Below are positions 8,465-18,191 of a stretch of DNA of 64,000 nt, one piece after another; positions within the stretch are counted from its first letter, which is position 1; each line of letters opens with the position of its first letter. Source of the stretch: RPQJ01 sp963700045 (GTDB lineage: Bacteria; Pseudomonadota; Gammaproteobacteria; Steroidobacterales; Steroidobacteraceae); contig CAVOWK010000002.1 of NCBI GenBank assembly GCA_963700045.1, forward strand, positions 1 to 64,000. Reading direction: 5' to 3'. Both the position numbers and the translations under genes were made by a program. Below the pieces are notes generated by a model, which was not told where the DNA came from, did no database searches, and saw only the letters and a program-made list of their open reading frames with translations.

Positions 8465-10417
8465 TCAGCTGCGCCAGAGGAGCCACGCGAGCAGCACCGA
8501 GAGCCCGATGATCGTCGCGAAAGCGTAGTGATAGAGGTATCCCGACTGCAGGCCGCGGGCAGCCTGGGCCACCCACGCGACCAGGCGGGCCGAACCGTTG
8601 ACCGCCGCGCCGTCGATCACGGCGACATCGCCGCCCTTCCACAGCGCCATGCCGAGCTTGCGGCTGCCCGCCGCGATGACGTTCTCGTTGAACCAGTCGA
8701 AGTAGTACTTGTTCTCGAGCAGCGTGTAGAGACCGCCCGCCTTCTCACGCAGCACGGCGGCGAGCGCGGGTCGCTGCAGGTACAGGAACCAGGCCGCGAG
8801 CACGCCCGCTGCTGCGAGCCAGACCGCCGGTCCGGTGAGCCCGTGCAGGACAAACGCCGCCGGCCCGTGGTATTCGCGCTCCAGGTGGCCGAGCACGTCG
8901 TGCGAAGGTGCGACGACGATTGCATCCTGGAAATAGTCGCCGAACAGCAGCGGCCCGATTCCCGGCCAGCCGATCACCACCGACGGAATTGCGAGCAGGA
9001 TCAACGGCAGTGTCACCACCCAGGGGCTCTCGTGCAGGTGCTCCCTGGTGTGATGGTCCATGCGCTCCTCGCCGTGGAACGTCATGAACACGAGCCGGAA
9101 CGAGTAGAACGCCGTGACGAACACGCCGATCAGCAGGCACCAGTAGGCGTAAGTCGCGCCCGGCAGGTGCGAGGCATGCACTGCCTCGATCACCGCATCC
9201 TTGGAGAAGAATCCGGAAAAGCCAGGGAACCCGATCAGCGCGAGCGAACCGATCAGCGCGGTGGCGTAGGTGATGGGCATGTACTTCCGGAGGCCGCCCA
9301 TCTTGCGCATGTCCTGCTCGTGGTGCATCGCGATGATGACCGAACCGGCCGCGAGGAACAGCAGCGCCTTGAAGAATGCATGCGTCATCAGGTGGAAGAT
9401 CGAGCCTGCGTACGCGGAGACGCCCAGGTCCGCGGTCATGTAGCCGAGCTGGGACAGCGTCGAGTACGCCACCACCCGCTTGATGTCGTTGTTGACGATG
9501 CCGAGGAATCCCATGAACAGGGCCGTCGTCGCGCCGATCACCAGCACGAAGTTGAGCGCGGTCTCCGACAGTTCGAACAAAGGCGACATCCGCGCGACCA
9601 TGAAGATGCCGGCCGTCACCATCGTGGCCGCGTGGATCAGCGCCGAGATCGGCGTGGGGCCTTCCATCGAATCGGGCAGCCAGACGTGCAGCGGCACCTG
9701 GGCGGACTTGCCCATCGCGCCGATGAACAGGCCGATGCAGATCACCGTGGCGGCCTGCCAGGCGTGGCCGGGAATGAGTTCGAACGTGCTGCCTGCGATC
9801 GTGCCGGCCTGCGCAAAGATCTCCGAATAATGCAGCGAACCGGTCAGGTGGACCAGGCCGGCGATGCCGAGCAGGAAGCCGAAATCGCCGACGCGGTTGA
9901 CCAGGAACGCCTTCATGTTGGCGAGGATGGCCGACGGCTTCGTGTACCAGAAGCCGATCAGCAGGTACGACACGACGCCCACCGCCTCCCAGCCGAAGAA
10001 CAACTGCATCAGGTTGTTCGCCATCACGAGCATCAGCATCGAGAACGTGAACAGCGAGATGTAGCTGAAGAACCGGGTGTAGCCCGGGTCATCGCGCATG
10101 TAGCCGATGGTGTAGATGTGCACCATCAGCGAGATGAAGGTCACCACGACCATCATCAGCGCCGAGAGCCGGTCGACCAGGAAACCGACTTCCATCCGGA
10201 TGCCGTCGCTGACCAGCCAGGTGTAGACCGGGCCGTCGAACACCGGCGCGCCGTCGAGCAGGCCCAGCAGGACCTTGACGGAGAGCGCACACGCGATCGC
10301 CACGCCGGCAATGGTGATGCTGTGCGTCGCAGCCCGGCCGATCTGCCTGCCGAGCAATCCCGCAATGATCGACGCGATCAGCGGCGCCCCGACGATGATG
10401 AGCAGCGTCTGTTCCAC
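8465..10417 (-). CDS. nuoL: NADH-quinone oxidoreductase subunit L
   Basis: Largest antiporter-like subunit of complex I, 650 residues, distal end of the membrane arm. After the 14-helix core (FFGWEAVGVVSYLLIGFWY, SAQVPLHVWLPDSMEGPTP, VAYSTLSQLGYMTADLG) the C-terminal section carries the long lateral helix and final anchor helix that brace nuoM and nuoN. A His/Glu-rich segment near residue 455 (HGEERMDHHTREHLHE) is typical of proteobacterial NuoL. It begins 3 bp after nuoK. Confidence 0.97.
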   Translation of the reverse strand: MEQTLLIIVGAPLIASIIAGLLGRQIGRAATHSITIAGVAIACALSVKVLLGLLDGAPVFDGPVYTWLVSDGIRMEVGFLVDRLSALMMVVVTFISLMVHIYTIGYMRDDPGYTRFFSYISLFTFSMLMLVMANNLMQLFFGWEAVGVVSYLLIGFWYTKPSAILANMKAFLVNRVGDFGFLLGIAGLVHLTGSLHYSEIFAQAGTIAGSTFELIPGHAWQAATVICIGLFIGAMGKSAQVPLHVWLPDSMEGPTPISALIHAATMVTAGIFMVARMSPLFELSETALNFVLVIGATTALFMGFLGIVNNDIKRVVAYSTLSQLGYMTADLGVSAYAGSIFHLMTHAFFKALLFLAAGSVIIAMHHEQDMRKMGGLRKYMPITYATALIGSLALIGFPGFSGFFSKDAVIEAVHASHLPGATYAYWCLLIGVFVTAFYSFRLVFMTFHGEERMDHHTREHLHESPWVVTLPLILLAIPSVVIGWPGIGPLLFGDYFQDAIVVAPSHDVLGHLEREYHGPAAFVLHGLTGPAVWLAAAGVLAAWFLYLQRPALAAVLREKAGGLYTLLENKYYFDWFNENVIAAGSRKLGMALWKGGDVAVIDGAAVNGSARLVAWVAQAARGLQSGYLYHYAFATIIGLSVLLAWLLWRS

Positions 10418-10420
10418 GGC

Positions 10421-10726
10421 TCAGCCCCTCATCGAGTCCAGGTCTTCGACGTTGATGCTGCGCCGCTCGCGGAACAGCACGACCAGGATGGCCAGGCCGA
10501 TTGCGGATTCGGCGGCGGCGACCGTCAGGATGAAGAACACGAACACCTGCCCGGCCAGGTCGCCGAGGTGATGCGAGAAGGCGATGAAGTTGAAGTTGAC
10601 CGACAGCAGCATCAGCTCGATGCACATCAGCAGCAGCAGCACGTTCTTGCGGTTGATGAAGATGCCGGCGACCGCGAGGCTGAACAGGATGCCGGACAGC
10701 AGCAGCACGTGGGACAGCGGGATCAT
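10421..10726 (-). CDS. nuoK: NADH-quinone oxidoreductase subunit K
   Basis: Small membrane subunit of complex I, 101 residues, three helices. The second and third helices contain the buried Glu residues of the proton path (MCIELMLLSVNFNFIAF and AAAESAIGLAILVVLFR). Its ATG overlaps the nuoJ stop as ATGA, which suggests translational coupling. Length equals that of E. coli NuoK within a residue or two. Confidence 0.97.
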   Translation of the reverse strand: MIPLSHVLLLSGILFSLAVAGIFINRKNVLLLLMCIELMLLSVNFNFIAFSHHLGDLAGQVFVFFILTVAAAESAIGLAILVVLFRERRSINVEDLDSMRG

Positions 10727-11328
10727 TGCTTCGCCTCCGCGTCCATCTTGACGATGCGCACGCGGTCTTTCGCCCGCACCGCGACCTGCTTGCCGATGTC
10801 CTGCACTTTCTGTCCCGGACGGTCACGCATGGTGAGCGTGATGGCCGCCACGATGGCGACCAGCAGGATGACGGCAGCGATCTCGAACGGGTACAGGTAC
10901 TGCGTGTAGAGCAGGTGCCCGAGCTCCAGCGTATTCGATCCGCCTGCGGGCCGGTCGACGACCGCCGCGGCCGTGTCGTCCAGGCCCAGCTTGCGCACGT
11001 AGACCACGAGGCCGATCTGCGCCACGACGATCAGGGCGATGAGCGCACCCAGCGGGGCATAGCGGGTGAAGCCCTGCCGCAGCTTCTCGACGTCGACGTC
11101 GAGCATCATCACCACGAACAGCCACAGCACCATCACCGCGCCGACGTAGACCACGACCAGTGTCAGCGCAAGGAACTCGGCCTGCAGCAGCAGCCAGATC
11201 ACGGCACTGTTCAGGAACGCCGCGACCAGGAACAGCGCGCAGTGCACCGGGTTGCGCGCCGTGATGACGCCCAGTGCGGTCAGCACGAGGATCGCGCCGA
11301 AGACGTAGAAGAGGACGTTGACGATCAT
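10723..11328 (-). CDS. nuoJ: NADH-quinone oxidoreductase subunit J
   Basis: Membrane subunit of complex I, 201 residues with five predicted helices. The conserved third helix reads LVVVYVGAVMVLWLFVVMML and contains the pi-bulge region that couples quinone reduction to pumping. The C-terminal 35 residues are hydrophilic (DRPGQKVQDIGKQVAVRAKD). It lies 18 bp after nuoI and overlaps nuoK by 4 bp. Confidence 0.96.
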   Translation of the reverse strand: MIVNVLFYVFGAILVLTALGVITARNPVHCALFLVAAFLNSAVIWLLLQAEFLALTLVVVYVGAVMVLWLFVVMMLDVDVEKLRQGFTRYAPLGALIALIVVAQIGLVVYVRKLGLDDTAAAVVDRPAGGSNTLELGHLLYTQYLYPFEIAAVILLVAIVAAITLTMRDRPGQKVQDIGKQVAVRAKDRVRIVKMDAEAKQ

Positions 11329-11346
11329 TTGCGGGGGTCGCCTCGG

Positions 11347-11826
11347 TCAGCGGTAGCGCGCGTCGGCGGCCTTGTCGGCCGCGATCATGGCTTCGTAGCG
11401 CTCGCCCATCGCGAGCAGCTTGTCCTTGGTCATGATGTTCTCGCCGCGGTTCTCCATGTGGTACTCGTGGATGCGGGTCTCCACGATCGCATCGACCGGG
11501 CAGGCTTCCTCGCAGAAGCCGCAGTAGATGCACTTGAACAGGTCGATGTCGTAGCGCGTCGTACGGCGCGTGCCGTCGTCGCTGACGTCGGACTCGATCG
11601 TGATGGCGGCCGCCGGGCAGACCGCCTCGCACAACTTGCAGGCGATGCAGCGCTCCTGGCCGTTGGCGTAGCGGCGCAGCGCGTGCAGGCCGCGGTAGCG
11701 CGGCGACTGCGGCGTCTTCTCTTCCGGGTACTGGATCGTGAACTTCGGCGCGAAGAACGCGCGCAGCGTGACCCGCAGGCCCTGCAGCAGTTCCCAGAGG
11801 AAGAATGTCTTGAAGAAGCTGCGCAC
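11347..11826 (-). CDS. nuoI: NADH-quinone oxidoreductase subunit I (2x 4Fe-4S)
   Basis: Ferredoxin-like subunit carrying clusters N6a and N6b between NuoG and NuoB, 159 residues. Two CxxCxxCxxxCP motifs are present: Cys60, 63, 66, 70 and Cys99, 102, 105, 109. The N-terminal 25 residues are amphipathic and sit on the membrane arm. The start codon is GTG at 11826, 12 bp after nuoH, with a GAGG ribosome site. Length fits the short proteobacterial form. Confidence 0.97.
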   Translation of the reverse strand: MRSFFKTFFLWELLQGLRVTLRAFFAPKFTIQYPEEKTPQSPRYRGLHALRRYANGQERCIACKLCEAVCPAAAITIESDVSDDGTRRTTRYDIDLFKCIYCGFCEEACPVDAIVETRIHEYHMENRGENIMTKDKLLAMGERYEAMIAADKAADARYR

Positions 11827-11838
11827 GCTCTCGCTACC

Positions 11839-12900
11839 TCACGCGGCCCACGGCCCGATCTTGTAGATCCACAGCACCGCCTCGACGCAGAGCCAGACCA
11901 GCGTGACCGGAATGAACACCTTCCAGCCGAGCCGCATGATCTGGTCGTAGCGGTAGCGCGGGAACGTTGCGCGGAACCACAGGAAGCAGAACAGGAAGAA
12001 GCAGGTCTTGAGGATGAACCAGTGCAGGCCGGGCGCCGCGAGCAACGCGACGTCGCCGAGCACCGGATAGCCTTCGAACGGCGACAGCCAGCCGCCGAGG
12101 AAGAACGTGGCCGACAACGCCGAGACCAGGATCATGTTGGCGTATTCGGCGAGAAAGAACAGCGCGAACGCTATGCCTGAATACTCGACGTGGAAACCGG
12201 CGACGATCTCCGACTCGCCTTCCGCGACGTCGAACGGCGCGCGGTTGGTTTCGGCCACTCCCGAGATGAAGTAGACGACCATCAGCGGGAACAGCCAGAG
12301 CCAGTACCAGCTGCCCGGCCCGCCCGCCTGCGCCGCCACGATCTTGCCGATGTTGAGCGTGCCGGCCGCCATCACCACGCCGACCAGCGCAAAACCCATC
12401 GCGATTTCATACGCGACGATCTGCGCCGCCGAGCGCATGGCGCCGAGGAACGCGTACTTCGAGTTCGCGGCCCAGCCGGCGAGGATGATGCCGTAGGCGC
12501 CGAAGCCAGCGAGCGCCAGGATGTAAAGCACGCCCGCATCGATGTCCGCGATCGCAAAGCCGGGCCACAACGACATCACCGCCCAGGCAGCGAAGGCAGG
12601 CGTCAGCGTCAGCAGCGGCGCCACCACGAACAGGTAGCGGTTCGAGCGCGACGGGACGACGACTTCCTTCAGCAGCAGCTTGATGACGTCGGCGAACGGC
12701 TGCAGCAGGCCGAACGGCCCCACGCGATTCGGGCCGATGCGCACCTGCATGTAGCCGATGACCTTGCGCTCCGCCAGCGTCGTGTAGGCCACGCACAGGA
12801 TCACGGTGATCGTGACCGCCAGGATCTGGCCGAGGCTGATCAGCATGGTCCGCAGCCATTCTGGCTGTGACAACCAGAGCGCGACGATCGTGTCGATCAT
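11839..12900 (-). CDS. nuoH: NADH-quinone oxidoreductase subunit H
   Basis: Membrane subunit of complex I that forms part of the quinone chamber, 353 residues and eight helices. Conserved blocks include YMQVRIGPNRVGPFGLLQPF, ETNRAPFDVAEGESEIVAGF (the acidic quinone-site loop) and FLWFRATFPRYRYDQIMRLGWK near the C-terminus. Its ATG overlaps the nuoG stop as ATGA. Length is slightly above that of E. coli NuoH. Confidence 0.97.
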   Translation of the reverse strand: MIDTIVALWLSQPEWLRTMLISLGQILAVTITVILCVAYTTLAERKVIGYMQVRIGPNRVGPFGLLQPFADVIKLLLKEVVVPSRSNRYLFVVAPLLTLTPAFAAWAVMSLWPGFAIADIDAGVLYILALAGFGAYGIILAGWAANSKYAFLGAMRSAAQIVAYEIAMGFALVGVVMAAGTLNIGKIVAAQAGGPGSWYWLWLFPLMVVYFISGVAETNRAPFDVAEGESEIVAGFHVEYSGIAFALFFLAEYANMILVSALSATFFLGGWLSPFEGYPVLGDVALLAAPGLHWFILKTCFFLFCFLWFRATFPRYRYDQIMRLGWKVFIPVTLVWLCVEAVLWIYKIGPWAA

Positions 12901-15086
12901 GCCGCCCCCCCGCTACCGCCCTTCCTGCCGTCCACCGTGGCCTGCAGCGGCGCCGAGCGGCGCACGATGGCATCGACACCGTAGATGGCGACTTCGCGCG
13001 TCACGTCCATCGCCGCCAGGCGACCCGGCGCGAACGCAGCCGCCGCATTCACCTCGCCCGTGTACGTGTCGAGTTGCTGACGGAGTTCGTCACGCACTTC
13101 CTCGGAACTGGCGTAGTCGAACCCGGCGAGGCCGAGCAGGTTGCCGAGCACGCGCAGGATCTTCCATGCGGGCCGGGCATCTCCGGCCGGCTTCGATACA
13201 CCCGCGACGCTCTGCCAGCGCCCTTCGACGTTGACCCAGGTGCCCGCGGTTTCGGCGAACACGGCGCTCGGCAGGATCACGCTGGCGCTGGCGAGGATCT
13301 CCTCGCTCGCATACGGCGTGATGGCAACGACGCAGTCAGCGCCGCGCAGCGAGGCGTCGATGGCCGACGACGGCACCAGGTCTGCCGCTTCGATGCCGCC
13401 CACCAGCACGTAGGCCTTGAGCCGCGCGGCCAGCATCTCGACGGCGTTGAGACCAGGCGCCGCGACCGCACGACCGCCCGCGGCGCGATGCGGGAGAACG
13501 CCGGCCAGGGCCGCGCCGACGGCGTTGCCGCCCTCAGGCAGGAACCCGAGACGCGCGCCAGTTGCGTCGGCGAGCGCCGTCGCGAGTGCACGGAGTTCGG
13601 AGTATGCAGCGTGATGCTGCGCGAGCGCGCCGAGCAGGATGACGCGCAATTCGCCCGCAACCAGCGTGGCTGCCACGGCTTCGTGCTGGGACGATGGCGT
13701 GACACCTTCGAGCGCGGCAGCCACGTTCGACGGCCGCGCCTTGCCCTGCGCGTTGAGCGACGCGGCGAGCACGGCCGCCAGGTGCTGCGCCATGCCGAGA
13801 CCGTTGCTGGTGAGGTTGGCCGTGACCGGGAACCGCACGTCGTACGTACGCGGGTTGATGAACGAGACCTTCGCGCCGCGGCGCACGGCGCCCTGGCGCA
13901 CGCGGTGAGCGATCAGCGGCACTTCCTTGCGCAGGTTCGAGCCGACGACCAGCACGCCCGCGGCCTGTTCGATCTCGGCGATGGAGCACCCGAGCAGCGG
14001 CGCGACCGGATCGTTCGCCTGGTCACGGAAATCGACGCGACGCAGGCGATGGTCGAGGTTGTTGGTGCCGATCCCACGCGCGATCTTCGCCGTGAGCGCG
14101 AGTTCCTCGAGTGAAGCGATCGGCGACGCAAGCACGCCGACCTGGGCCGGACCCGCCTCGCGCACGACCTGCTGCAGACCCTTGGCCGCCGCTTCGAGCG
14201 CAGTTTCCCAGTCGACTTCGCGCCAGGCGCCGCCTTGCCTGAGCATCGGCTTCACGGCGCGATCGGCCGAGTAGAAGCCTTCGTAGCTGAAGCGGTCGCG
14301 ATCGGCGATCCAGGACTCGTTGATCGCTTCGTTCGCCCGCGGCACGATGCGCATGACCCGGCCGCGCAACACGTGCGCGCTCAAGTTGGTGCCGACGCAG
14401 TCGTGCGGCGACACCAGCGGCGCCTGCGTCATTTCCCAGGCGCGGGCGCGGTACCGGTACGGCTTGTTGTTCAACGCGCCGACCGGGCACAGGTCGATGA
14501 TGTTCGCCGACAGTTCGTGGTCGATGCTCTGCTCGATGAACGTCGAGATCATCGTCTGTTCGCCGCGGCCGATCGTGCCGAGCACCGGCACGCCCGCAAT
14601 TTCCTGGCCGAACCGCACGCAGCGCGTGCAGTGGATGCAGCGGGTCATGTCGGTGGAGACGAGCGGGCCGAGGTTCTCGTCCTTGAACACGCGCTTGCGC
14701 TCGGCGTAGCGGGAAACGTCGCGCCCGAAGCCCATCGCCAGGTCCTGCAGCTCGCACTCGCCGCCCTGGTCGCAGATCGGGCAATCGAGCGGGTGGTTGA
14801 TCAGCAGGAACTCCATTGCCGCTTTCTGCGCCGAGATCGCCTTCGGCGATTTCGTGAAGATCTTCATGCCTTCGGCGACCGGCGTCGCGCAGGCAGGCAG
14901 CGGCTTCGGCGCCTTCTCGACCTCGACCAGGCACATGCGGCAGTTCGCCGCGATGCTCAGCTTGTCGTGGTAGCAGAAACGCGGAACGTAGACGCCGTTG
15001 GCATCCGTGACCTGGATGACCATGGCGTTCTTGCGCGCCTGCATCGGCACGCCGTCGACTTCGATATTGACCAGCTCTTCGCTCAT
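12897..15086 (-). CDS. nuoG: NADH-quinone oxidoreductase subunit G
   Basis: Iron-sulfur subunit of the peripheral arm, 729 residues. The N-terminus has a 2Fe-2S ferredoxin fold (CYHDKLSIAANCRMC plus a distal Cys). Next come the His/Cys-ligated 4Fe-4S cluster region (HPLDCPICDQGGECELQD) and a CIHCTRCVRFG cluster motif. The rest is a molybdopterin-oxidoreductase-like domain (about 230-690) without a cofactor, as usual in complex I. The length is that of the shorter form seen in non-enteric Proteobacteria; E. coli NuoG exceeds 900. It lies 10 bp after nuoF. Confidence 0.96.
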   Translation of the reverse strand: MSEELVNIEVDGVPMQARKNAMVIQVTDANGVYVPRFCYHDKLSIAANCRMCLVEVEKAPKPLPACATPVAEGMKIFTKSPKAISAQKAAMEFLLINHPLDCPICDQGGECELQDLAMGFGRDVSRYAERKRVFKDENLGPLVSTDMTRCIHCTRCVRFGQEIAGVPVLGTIGRGEQTMISTFIEQSIDHELSANIIDLCPVGALNNKPYRYRARAWEMTQAPLVSPHDCVGTNLSAHVLRGRVMRIVPRANEAINESWIADRDRFSYEGFYSADRAVKPMLRQGGAWREVDWETALEAAAKGLQQVVREAGPAQVGVLASPIASLEELALTAKIARGIGTNNLDHRLRRVDFRDQANDPVAPLLGCSIAEIEQAAGVLVVGSNLRKEVPLIAHRVRQGAVRRGAKVSFINPRTYDVRFPVTANLTSNGLGMAQHLAAVLAASLNAQGKARPSNVAAALEGVTPSSQHEAVAATLVAGELRVILLGALAQHHAAYSELRALATALADATGARLGFLPEGGNAVGAALAGVLPHRAAGGRAVAAPGLNAVEMLAARLKAYVLVGGIEAADLVPSSAIDASLRGADCVVAITPYASEEILASASVILPSAVFAETAGTWVNVEGRWQSVAGVSKPAGDARPAWKILRVLGNLLGLAGFDYASSEEVRDELRQQLDTYTGEVNAAAAFAPGRLAAMDVTREVAIYGVDAIVRRSAPLQATVDGRKGGSGGAA

Positions 15087-15096
15087 GGTGACCTGA

Positions 15097-16404
15097 TCAC
15101 GCTGCGCGACCGCGCGCCTCGACGATGCTGTGGCCGTGCTCGACGAAATACTCGAACTCGTGCCGGAAATGACGGACGAAGCTCTGCACCGGCCACGCGG
15201 CCGCGTCGCCGAGCGCGCAGATGGTGTGGCCTTCGATCTTGTTGGCGACGTCGACCAGCATGTCGATGTCGGCCTGCCTGCCCTGCCCCGCCAGGATCCG
15301 CTTCAGCGTGCGGTTGAGCCAGCCCGTGCCTTCGCGGCACGGCGTGCACTGCCCGCACGACTCGGAGTAATAGAAGCGCGAGAGGCGCTCGAGCACGCGG
15401 ACCATGCAGGTCGTCTCGTCCATGACGATGACGGCGGCCGAACCGAGCGACGACCCCGCCTTCTTGAGCGAGTCGTAATCCATGTTCGCGGCCATGATGG
15501 CTTCGGCCTTGAGCACCGGCACGGACGAACCGCCCGGAATCACGGCCTTGAGCTGGCGCCCCTTCCACACGCCACCCGCCAGTTCGAGCAGGTCGGCGAA
15601 CGGAATGCCGAGCGGCACTTCGAAGTTGCCCGGCTTCGCGACGTGCCCCGAGACCGAGAAGATGACCGTGCCGCCCGAATTGGGCGGGCCGAGGCCGGCA
15701 AACCATTCGGGACCCTTGCGCAGGATCGTCGGCACGGAGGCATAGCTCTGCGCGTTGTTGATCGTGGTCGGCTTGCCGTAGAGACCGAAATTGGCCGGAA
15801 ACGGCGGCTTGAAGCGCGGCCGTCCCTGCTTGCCTTCGAGCGACTCGAGCAGCGCTGTTTCTTCGCCGCAGATGTAGGCGCCCGCACCCATGAACGAGTA
15901 CAGGTCGAAATCGACGCCCGAGCCCTGGATGTTCCTGCCCAGCAGGCCCGCGGCATAGGCTTCCCGCAGCGCGGCTTCGAAGCGCGGGAACGGCTCCGCC
16001 ATGAACTCGCCGCGGATGTAGTTGTAGCCGACCGACGAGTTCGTGCAGTAGCCGCCGATGGCCATGCCTTCGATCAGCGCATGCGGGTTGTAGCGGAGGA
16101 TGTCGCGGTCGTGGCAGGTCCCGGGCTCGCTCTCGTCGGAGTTGCAGACCATGTACTTCTGCATCGGCGCATTGCGCGGCATGAAGGACCACTTGAGGCC
16201 GGTCGGGAAACCGGCGCCGCCGCGTCCGCGCAGGCCCGAGGCCTTCACCGCCTCGATGACCTGCTCGCGCGGCGGCTTCTCCGCCAGGATCTTCTTCCAG
16301 GCGTCGTAGCCACCGATCTTCAGGTACGTCTCGAGCTCCCACGAGCGCTCGTACCTGAGCGGCTCGAAGCAGACGAGGTTCATCCGGTCGGTCCAGTCGG
16401 TCAC
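15097..16404 (-). CDS. nuoF: NADH-quinone oxidoreductase subunit F (NADH/FMN)
   Basis: Entry point of electrons into complex I: it binds NADH and FMN and carries 4Fe-4S cluster N3. The glycine-rich FMN/NADH loop is GLRGRGGAGFPTGLKW (about 58-72), and the cluster motif SCGQCTPCREGTGW with a distal Cys in TICALGD lies in the last 90 residues. It has 435 residues. I use the GTG at 16404 because a GGAG ribosome site sits 9 bases upstream; an ATG seven codons later is the alternative. It is 15 bp downstream of nuoE. Confidence 0.96.
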   Translation of the reverse strand: MTDWTDRMNLVCFEPLRYERSWELETYLKIGGYDAWKKILAEKPPREQVIEAVKASGLRGRGGAGFPTGLKWSFMPRNAPMQKYMVCNSDESEPGTCHDRDILRYNPHALIEGMAIGGYCTNSSVGYNYIRGEFMAEPFPRFEAALREAYAAGLLGRNIQGSGVDFDLYSFMGAGAYICGEETALLESLEGKQGRPRFKPPFPANFGLYGKPTTINNAQSYASVPTILRKGPEWFAGLGPPNSGGTVIFSVSGHVAKPGNFEVPLGIPFADLLELAGGVWKGRQLKAVIPGGSSVPVLKAEAIMAANMDYDSLKKAGSSLGSAAVIVMDETTCMVRVLERLSRFYYSESCGQCTPCREGTGWLNRTLKRILAGQGRQADIDMLVDVANKIEGHTICALGDAAAWPVQSFVRHFRHEFEYFVEHGHSIVEARGRAA

Positions 16405-16419
16405 GCGTTGGACTCCGGC

Positions 16420-16929
16420 TTACTTGTGATCGTCGAGAATCTGATCGACCTTCGCCGGCGTCAGGTGCTCGAAGTACACGTGGTTGACCATCATCATCGG
16501 CGCGCCGTTGCACGCCGCCAGGCATTCTTCTTCCTGCTTCAGGTAGAAGCGGCCATCGGCCGTGCTTTCGCCGACCTTGATGCCGAGGCGCTTCTCGAGG
16601 TGCGAGAGGATGTCCTCGCCGCCACAGAGCATGCACGAGATATTGGTGCACACCGAGATGTGGTGACGGCCGCAGGGCCTGGTCTCGAACATCGAATAGA
16701 ACGACGCCACTTCGTAGACCTGGATCGGCGGGATACCGAGGTACCCGGCCACCGCGTCCATCGACGCCTGCGGCAGGTGCCCCTTTTCGTGCTGCACGGC
16801 GTGCAGCGCGGCGATCACCGCCGAGCGTTTCCGGTCGACCGGAAACTTGGTGAGCCAGTGCTCGATCTCTGCGCGCACGTGCGCCGAGAGCGCCTCGCCG
16901 GTGTCCGCGTGAGGATGGGAGTCACTCAT
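16420..16929 (-). CDS. nuoE: NADH-quinone oxidoreductase subunit E (2Fe-2S)
   Basis: Thioredoxin-like 2Fe-2S subunit (cluster N1a) next to NuoF, 169 residues. The four ligands are Cys94 and Cys99 in CTNISC, and Cys136 and Cys140 in CLAAC. An N-terminal helical bundle precedes them (EIEHWLTKFPVDRKRSAVIAAL). The ATG at 16929 forms an ATGA overlap with the nuoD stop. A start 120 bp upstream is open in frame but its product would be Arg/Gly-rich nuoD shadow sequence. Confidence 0.96.
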   Translation of the reverse strand: MSDSHPHADTGEALSAHVRAEIEHWLTKFPVDRKRSAVIAALHAVQHEKGHLPQASMDAVAGYLGIPPIQVYEVASFYSMFETRPCGRHHISVCTNISCMLCGGEDILSHLEKRLGIKVGESTADGRFYLKQEEECLAACNGAPMMMVNHVYFEHLTPAKVDQILDDHK

Positions 16930-18191
16930 CGGTCGATCTCTCCGAACACGATGTCGAGGGTGCCGATCACCGCGACCACGTCCGCCAGCATGTGGCCCGT
17001 GGTCATTTCCTCGAGCGCCGCAAGGTGCGGGAAGCCCGGCGCGCGGCACTTCAGGCGATACGGCTTGTTGGCGCCGTCCGACACGAGGTAGATGCCGAAC
17101 TCGCCCTTCGGCGCCTCGACCGCGGCGTAGGACTCGCCCGCCGGCACGCTATAGCCTTCGGTGAACAGCTTGAAATGGTGAATGAGCGATTCCATGTCGC
17201 CCTTCATCGCCTCGCGGCGCGGCGGCACGACCTTGTGGTCGTCGATCATCACCGGGCCCGGGTTCCGCTTCAGCCAGTCGACGCACTGCTTGACGATGCG
17301 ATTCGACTGGCGCAGCTCTTCGACGCGAACCAGGTAGCGGTCGTAGCAGTCGCCGTTCAAGCCGACCGGGATGTCGAAATCCATGCGGTCGTATACTTCG
17401 TACGGCTGCTTCTTGCGCAGGTCCCATGCAATACCGGAGCCGCGCAGAACCGGGCCGGTGAATCCCAGGTTGAGCGCGCGCTCGGGTGTCACGACGCCGA
17501 TGTTGACGGTGCGCTGCTTCCAGATGCGATTGTCGGTGAGCAGCGTTTCGTATTCGTCGACCGCCGCCGGGAAACGCGCCGTGAAATCGTCGATGAAATC
17601 GAGCAGCGAGCCGGAACGCGCCTCGTTCAAGCGGTTGATTTCCTTCGCGCTGCGGAAACGCGAAGGCTGGTATTTCGGCAGGGTGTCCGGCAGGTCGCGA
17701 TAGACGCCGCCCGGACGGTAATACGTGGCGTGCATGCGCGTGCCCGAGACGGCTTCGTAGCAGTCCATCAGGTCCTCGCGCTCGCGGAAGCAATACAGGA
17801 ACATCGTCATCGCGCCGATGTCGAGACCGTGCGCGCCAAGCCACATCAGGTGGTTCAGGATGCGCGTGATCTCGTCGAACATGACGCGGATGTACTGCGC
17901 ACGTTCGGGCACCTGCACGCCGAGCAACTTCTCGATTGCCAGGCAATACGCATGCTCGTTGCACATCATCGAGACGTAGTCGAGCCGGTCCATGTAGCCG
18001 ATCGACTGGTTGTACGGCTTGCTCTCGGCGAGCTTCTCGGTCGCGCGATGCAACAGGCCGATGTGCGGATCGGCCTTCTGCACGACCTCGCCGTCCATCT
18101 CGAGCACCAGGCGCAATACGCCGTGGGCCGCGGGATGCTGCGGGCCGAAATTCATCGTATAGCTGCGGATCTCAGCCATGTTCTGGGCCAT
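16926..18191 (-). CDS. nuoD: NADH-quinone oxidoreductase subunit D (49 kDa)
   Basis: Quinone-site subunit related to the large subunit of NiFe hydrogenases, 421 residues. The conserved N-terminal NFGPQHPAAHGVLRLVLEMDG and HIGLLHRATEKLAE, and the C-terminal DVVAVIGTLDIVFGEIDR, are all present. It is a free-standing gene rather than the fused NuoCD of enterics. The ATG at 18191 has an AAGGA site 11 bases upstream and overlaps nuoC by 20 bp. A second ATG four codons on would reduce the overlap but lacks a ribosome site. Confidence 0.96.
   Translation of the reverse strand: MAQNMAEIRSYTMNFGPQHPAAHGVLRLVLEMDGEVVQKADPHIGLLHRATEKLAESKPYNQSIGYMDRLDYVSMMCNEHAYCLAIEKLLGVQVPERAQYIRVMFDEITRILNHLMWLGAHGLDIGAMTMFLYCFREREDLMDCYEAVSGTRMHATYYRPGGVYRDLPDTLPKYQPSRFRSAKEINRLNEARSGSLLDFIDDFTARFPAAVDEYETLLTDNRIWKQRTVNIGVVTPERALNLGFTGPVLRGSGIAWDLRKKQPYEVYDRMDFDIPVGLNGDCYDRYLVRVEELRQSNRIVKQCVDWLKRNPGPVMIDDHKVVPPRREAMKGDMESLIHHFKLFTEGYSVPAGESYAAVEAPKGEFGIYLVSDGANKPYRLKCRAPGFPHLAALEEMTTGHMLADVVAVIGTLDIVFGEIDR

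Noticed and set aside
6971..10909. 1312-codon plus-strand open frame across nuoM, nuoL and nuoK
   Set aside because: It lies antisense to three well-conserved complex I genes; the product is low-complexity His/Arg/Asp sequence typical of a mirrored frame.
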